The translations under genes and the position numbers were made by a program. The notes below the pieces were generated by a model. It saw only the letters and a list, made by a program, of their open reading frames with translations. It ran no database searches and was not told the origin of the DNA. From Pagrus major (Eukaryota > Chordata > Actinopteri > Spariformes > Sparidae), in assembly GCF_040436345.1 (NCBI RefSeq), contig NC_133237.1:28417768-28481767 (forward strand): a DNA stretch of 64,000 nt, given 5' to 3'. Numbering within the stretch: position 1 is the stretch's first letter; each line of letters opens with the position of its first letter. This document shows positions 52,190 through 64,000 of the stretch, piece after piece.

Positions 52190-54602
52190 ACACACACATA
52201 CTGACCACACACACATATACTGACCACACACACACACATACTGACCACACACACATATACTGACCACACACACATACATACTGACCACACACACACACAC
52301 ACATACTGACCACACACACATACTGACCACACACACATACTGACCACACACACATACTGACCACACACACACATACTGACCACACACACACACATACTGA
52401 CCACACACACATACATACTGACCACACACACATATACTGACCACACACACACATACTGACCACACACACATACATACTGACCACACACACATACATACTG
52501 ACCACACACACACATACTGACCACACACACATATACTGACCACACACACATACATACTGACCACACACACACACATACTGACCACACATACATACATACT
52601 GACCACACACACACATACTGACCACACACACACATACTGACCACACACACATACATACTGACCACACACACACACACATACTGACCACACATACATACTG
52701 ACCACACACATACATACTGACCACACACACATACATACTGACCACACACACATACATACTGACCACACACACACACATACTGACCACACATACATACTGA
52801 CCACACACACATACATACTGACCACACACACACATACTGACCACACACACATATACTGACCACACACACATACATACTGACCACACACACACACATACTG
52901 ACCACACACACACATACTGACCACACACACATATACTGACCACACACACATACATACTGACCACACACACACACATACTGACCACACATACATACATACT
53001 GACCACACACACACATACTGACCACATACATACATACTGACCACACACACATATACTGACCACACACACACATACTGACCACACACACATACATACTGAC
53101 CACACACACACACATACTGACCACACACACATACATACTGACCACACACACATATACTGACCACACACACACATACTGACCACACACACATACATACTGA
53201 CCACACACACATACATACTGACCACACACACACATACTGACCACACACACATATACTGACCACACACACATACATACTGACCACACACACACACATACTG
53301 ACCACACATACATACATACTGACCACACACACACATACTGACCACACACACACATACTGACCACACACACATACATACTGACCACACACACACACACATA
53401 CTGACCACACATACATACTGACCACACACATACATACTGACCACACACACATACATACTGACCACACACACATACATACTGACCACACACACACACATAC
53501 TGACCACACATACATACTGACCACACACACATACATACTGACCACACACACACATACTGACCACACACACATATACTGACCACACACACATACATACTGA
53601 CCACACACACACACATACTGACCACACACACACATACTGACCACACACACATATACTGACCACACACACATACATACTGACCACACACACACACATACTG
53701 ACCACACATACATACATACTGACCACACACACACATACTGACCACATACATACATACTGACCACACACACACACACATACTGACCACACATACATACTGA
53801 CCACACACATACATACTGACCACACACACATACATACTGACCACACACACATACATACTGACCACACACACACACATACTGACCACACATACATACTGAC
53901 CACACACACATACATACTGACCACACACACATACATACTGACCACACACGCATACATACTGACCACACACACACACATACTGACCACACATACATACTGA
54001 CCACACACACACATACTGACCACACACACACACATACTGACCACACACACATATACTGACCACACACACATATACTGACCACACACACATACATACTGAC
54101 CACACACACACACATACTGACCACACATACATACTGACCACACACATACATACTGACCACACACACACATACTGACCACACACACACACATACTGACCAC
54201 ACATACATACTGACCACACACATACATACTGACCACACACACACACATACTGACCACACATACATACTGACCACACACACATACATACTGACCACACACA
54301 CACACATACTGACCACACACACATACTGACCACACACACACATACTGACCACACATACATACTGACCACACACACACACATACTGACCACACACACACAC
54401 ACATACTGACCACACACACATACTGACCACACACACACACATACTGACCACACACACACACACACTGACCACACACACACACATACTGACCACACACATA
54501 TACTGACCACACACACACACATACTGACCACACACACATATACTGACCACACACACACACACACATACTGACCACACACACATACTGACCACACACACAC
54601 AC
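52190..54602. repeat. 2.4-kb CA-rich minisatellite (CATACTGACCACACACA type)
   Basis: More than 100 units of about 16-28 bp consist of ATACTGACCA plus a variable ACAC or ACATACAT run. From about 52376 to 53050 the sequence is repeated exactly 720 bp downstream. All three minus-strand frames stay open for about 800 codons because the unit has no stop; none is a gene. Confidence 0.97.
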
Positions 54603-55007
54603 TAAACAAACACAATGAATGACTATAAAATGCACACAGAAATAAACTAGATGCATTCATTGATAATCGTGTGGAAGCAGGATGTAAATGAATGGAGCTG
54701 CACAGGATGAGAGCTCAGGAGACGAGCTGAGACACTGAGCATGAACGTCACATCAGTTTCCTTCTCGTGACCCAGAGGTGAGCGACAGTTTGGCAGAAGG
54801 TCATCAGATCTCAGTGCAGGACGGTGGTCATCAGGGTGGATCACACCACAGACAACAGAAACATCTTGCAGGACAAGTTACTGTCATAACATTCATCTGT
54901 GACTTCCTGTAAACCACCTGGGTTATTTCCACTGAGCAGGGGAGTCACACAGCCCACCTGGACACACCTTCTGATGCCAGCCAATACAAATCCAAAGGTA
55001 TTAAAGT

Positions 55008-55112
55008 TATAAAGCTATAAAGTTATAAAGTTATAAAGTTATGAAGTTATGAAGTTATAAAGTTATGAAGTTATGAAGTTATAAAGTTATAAAGTTATAA
55101 AGTTATAAAGTG
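55008..55112. repeat. 9-bp tandem repeat (TTATAAAGT)
   Basis: About 11 copies, with some TTATGAAGT variants. Confidence 0.92.
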
Positions 55113-56058
55113 AGGCGTACAGGAGTTCTTCAGACACCTGGTTGTTGGCAGGTGTGTTGAAGTTTGTATCACTGAAGCTGAAACTGAAATATTTTGTGGA
55201 ACAAGTCGTTGTTCATCACTGATGAAGAACTTTAAAGTCACGACTCTCAGAAGCTTTTAAATATCATTTTAATGGTTCACAGAAACGCTGCAGCTGAATG
55301 TGTCGATCAATAATCTTTAAGTAAGGCACACTGTGATTTCAGATACATTCAGGTCAGACAGGTAACAAACACACTGACATATATGAGTCTCCCCGTGTGA
55401 CGGCGTCAGACTCACAGCTCAGTGTTGCTCAGTGAACAGTCATAACTCATAATCACTGACTAGAGTCAAACAGCTGTGAGTTAATATAACTGAAGCTAAA
55501 ACACTCAAACACGTTCAAAGCTGCTCACAGCGACATCGTCCTGCGTGAAACGTACGAGACGATGTAGGAGAGAAAAAGACCAAATCAAGCTGCGTTCACA
55601 CGTTGAATATGAAACACAGCAAACTGAGTATAAACTGCTCGTCTGAAGACGATCTGACGAGTTAAAGCTGCAGAACGTCACGAGAGAACCACGAGAACCT
55701 TCAAGAACCTGATGGTTAGCTTTACCCTCCCTCACCATGTGAACGCACTGAACAATGTGAAACAGCAGTTCACACGTGATGTGTTCAAAGACACGTGTTT
55801 TTTCATAATGGCTGAAATATAATATTAATAATATTTCTATAAAAGTCATTAAAATGTTTGAATCTCAGTTCAGAATATAAAACAAAGAAAAACAACAAAC
55901 GAACGAGAACAAATCTAAAATCTTCAGACTGAATCAACAGATTTTTGTGTCTGTGCTCGTTTATAATATAATATAATATATATAGATAATAAAATGTTGC
56001 GTGTGTTCAGGACTCCTCCTCTTCATCAGGTTTCATCATCACATCAGCAGCTCTTCTC
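55113..56058 (-). other. Presumed wnk4 3'UTR and downstream flank
   Basis: AT-rich sequence after the wnk4 stop codon, read leftward. No clear AATAAA was found on the minus strand here, so the 3' end is not placed. Confidence 0.4.
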
Positions 56059-63768
<7,710 letters not shown>

Positions 63769-64000
63769 CTGAAGAAAGAAAATAAAATGAATAAAAATAG
63801 AAAGAATCTTCAGTCTGTTTGACTGTAGAGATGAAATGATGTTTAAAACTGCATTAATCATTTAAATAATTTATTTTTAATCTAAAAGTCTACTTATTCT
63901 CTGGTGTCAGTTTTCTCAATATGTATAATAATACATATAATAATATGTAATAATAACAAAACGGGACATTTGAAGACAAACTGGAAGAAACATTTTTGAC

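Noticed and set aside
52117-54660. Three overlapping minus-strand open frames of about 800 codons
   Set aside because: All three frames of a stop-free CA-rich minisatellite stay open. Cys/Val/Ser/Gln repeats in every frame are products of the repeat.

Overview
This is a vertebrate nuclear sequence, almost certainly a percomorph teleost. It has GT-AG introns, CpG-poor spacers with one CpG-rich promoter, a very high density of short tandem repeats and minisatellites, teleost-type transposon relics, GIMAP-type GTPase genes, and orthologues of two genes that lie on human chromosome 17q21 (CASC3 and WNK4). No bacterial, phage or CRISPR content was seen. The genes below were assembled by hand from splice signals, reading phase and family similarity; no alignment was run.

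Layout. (1) 1-6621: microsatellite, then non-coding sequence that should hold the 3'UTR and downstream flank of casc3. (2) 6622-23229, minus strand: a complete casc3 gene, 11 coding exons, 777 residues. All intron phases agree and the total CDS divides by three. Its introns hold two hAT relics (one inserted inside a tRNA-derived SINE), a 2-kb TIR transposon, a Harbinger-like MITE, a CRE-like tandem repeat and a long CA repeat. A CpG-rich promoter lies at its 5' end. (3) 23.3-32.3 kb: one gene of an unrecognised family on the minus strand (24592-25521), with possible upstream coding exons, followed by relics of THAP-type, Tc1-like and LINE elements. (4) 32.5-38.9 kb, plus strand: two GIMAP (AIG1-type) GTPase genes in tandem, each with a short first coding exon behind a TATA-like box and a single large second exon. 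The second ends in a glycine-rich segment and a CaaX prenylation motif. (5) 39-46 kb: a run of minisatellites. (6) 46634-48196, plus strand: a secreted cephalotoxin-like protein with a C-terminal EGF-like module, lying between two near-identical 471-bp inverted repeats (41961-42431 and 49257-49727). (7) 50.4-51.4 kb: a MITE cluster. 51.7-52.1 kb: a weak two-exon candidate. 52.2-54.6 kb: a CA-rich minisatellite with an exact 720-bp higher-order duplication. (8) 56059-63768, minus strand: the C-terminal half of wnk4, ten exons, running off the right edge toward its kinase domain.

Functions. casc3 is an exon-junction-complex core factor. wnk4 encodes a kinase that regulates ion transport through SPAK/OSR1. 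The genes between them look like lineage-specific, expanded families (GIMAP GTPases, a cephalotoxin-like secreted protein, an unnamed helical protein). No operon-like coupling is expected in this genome.
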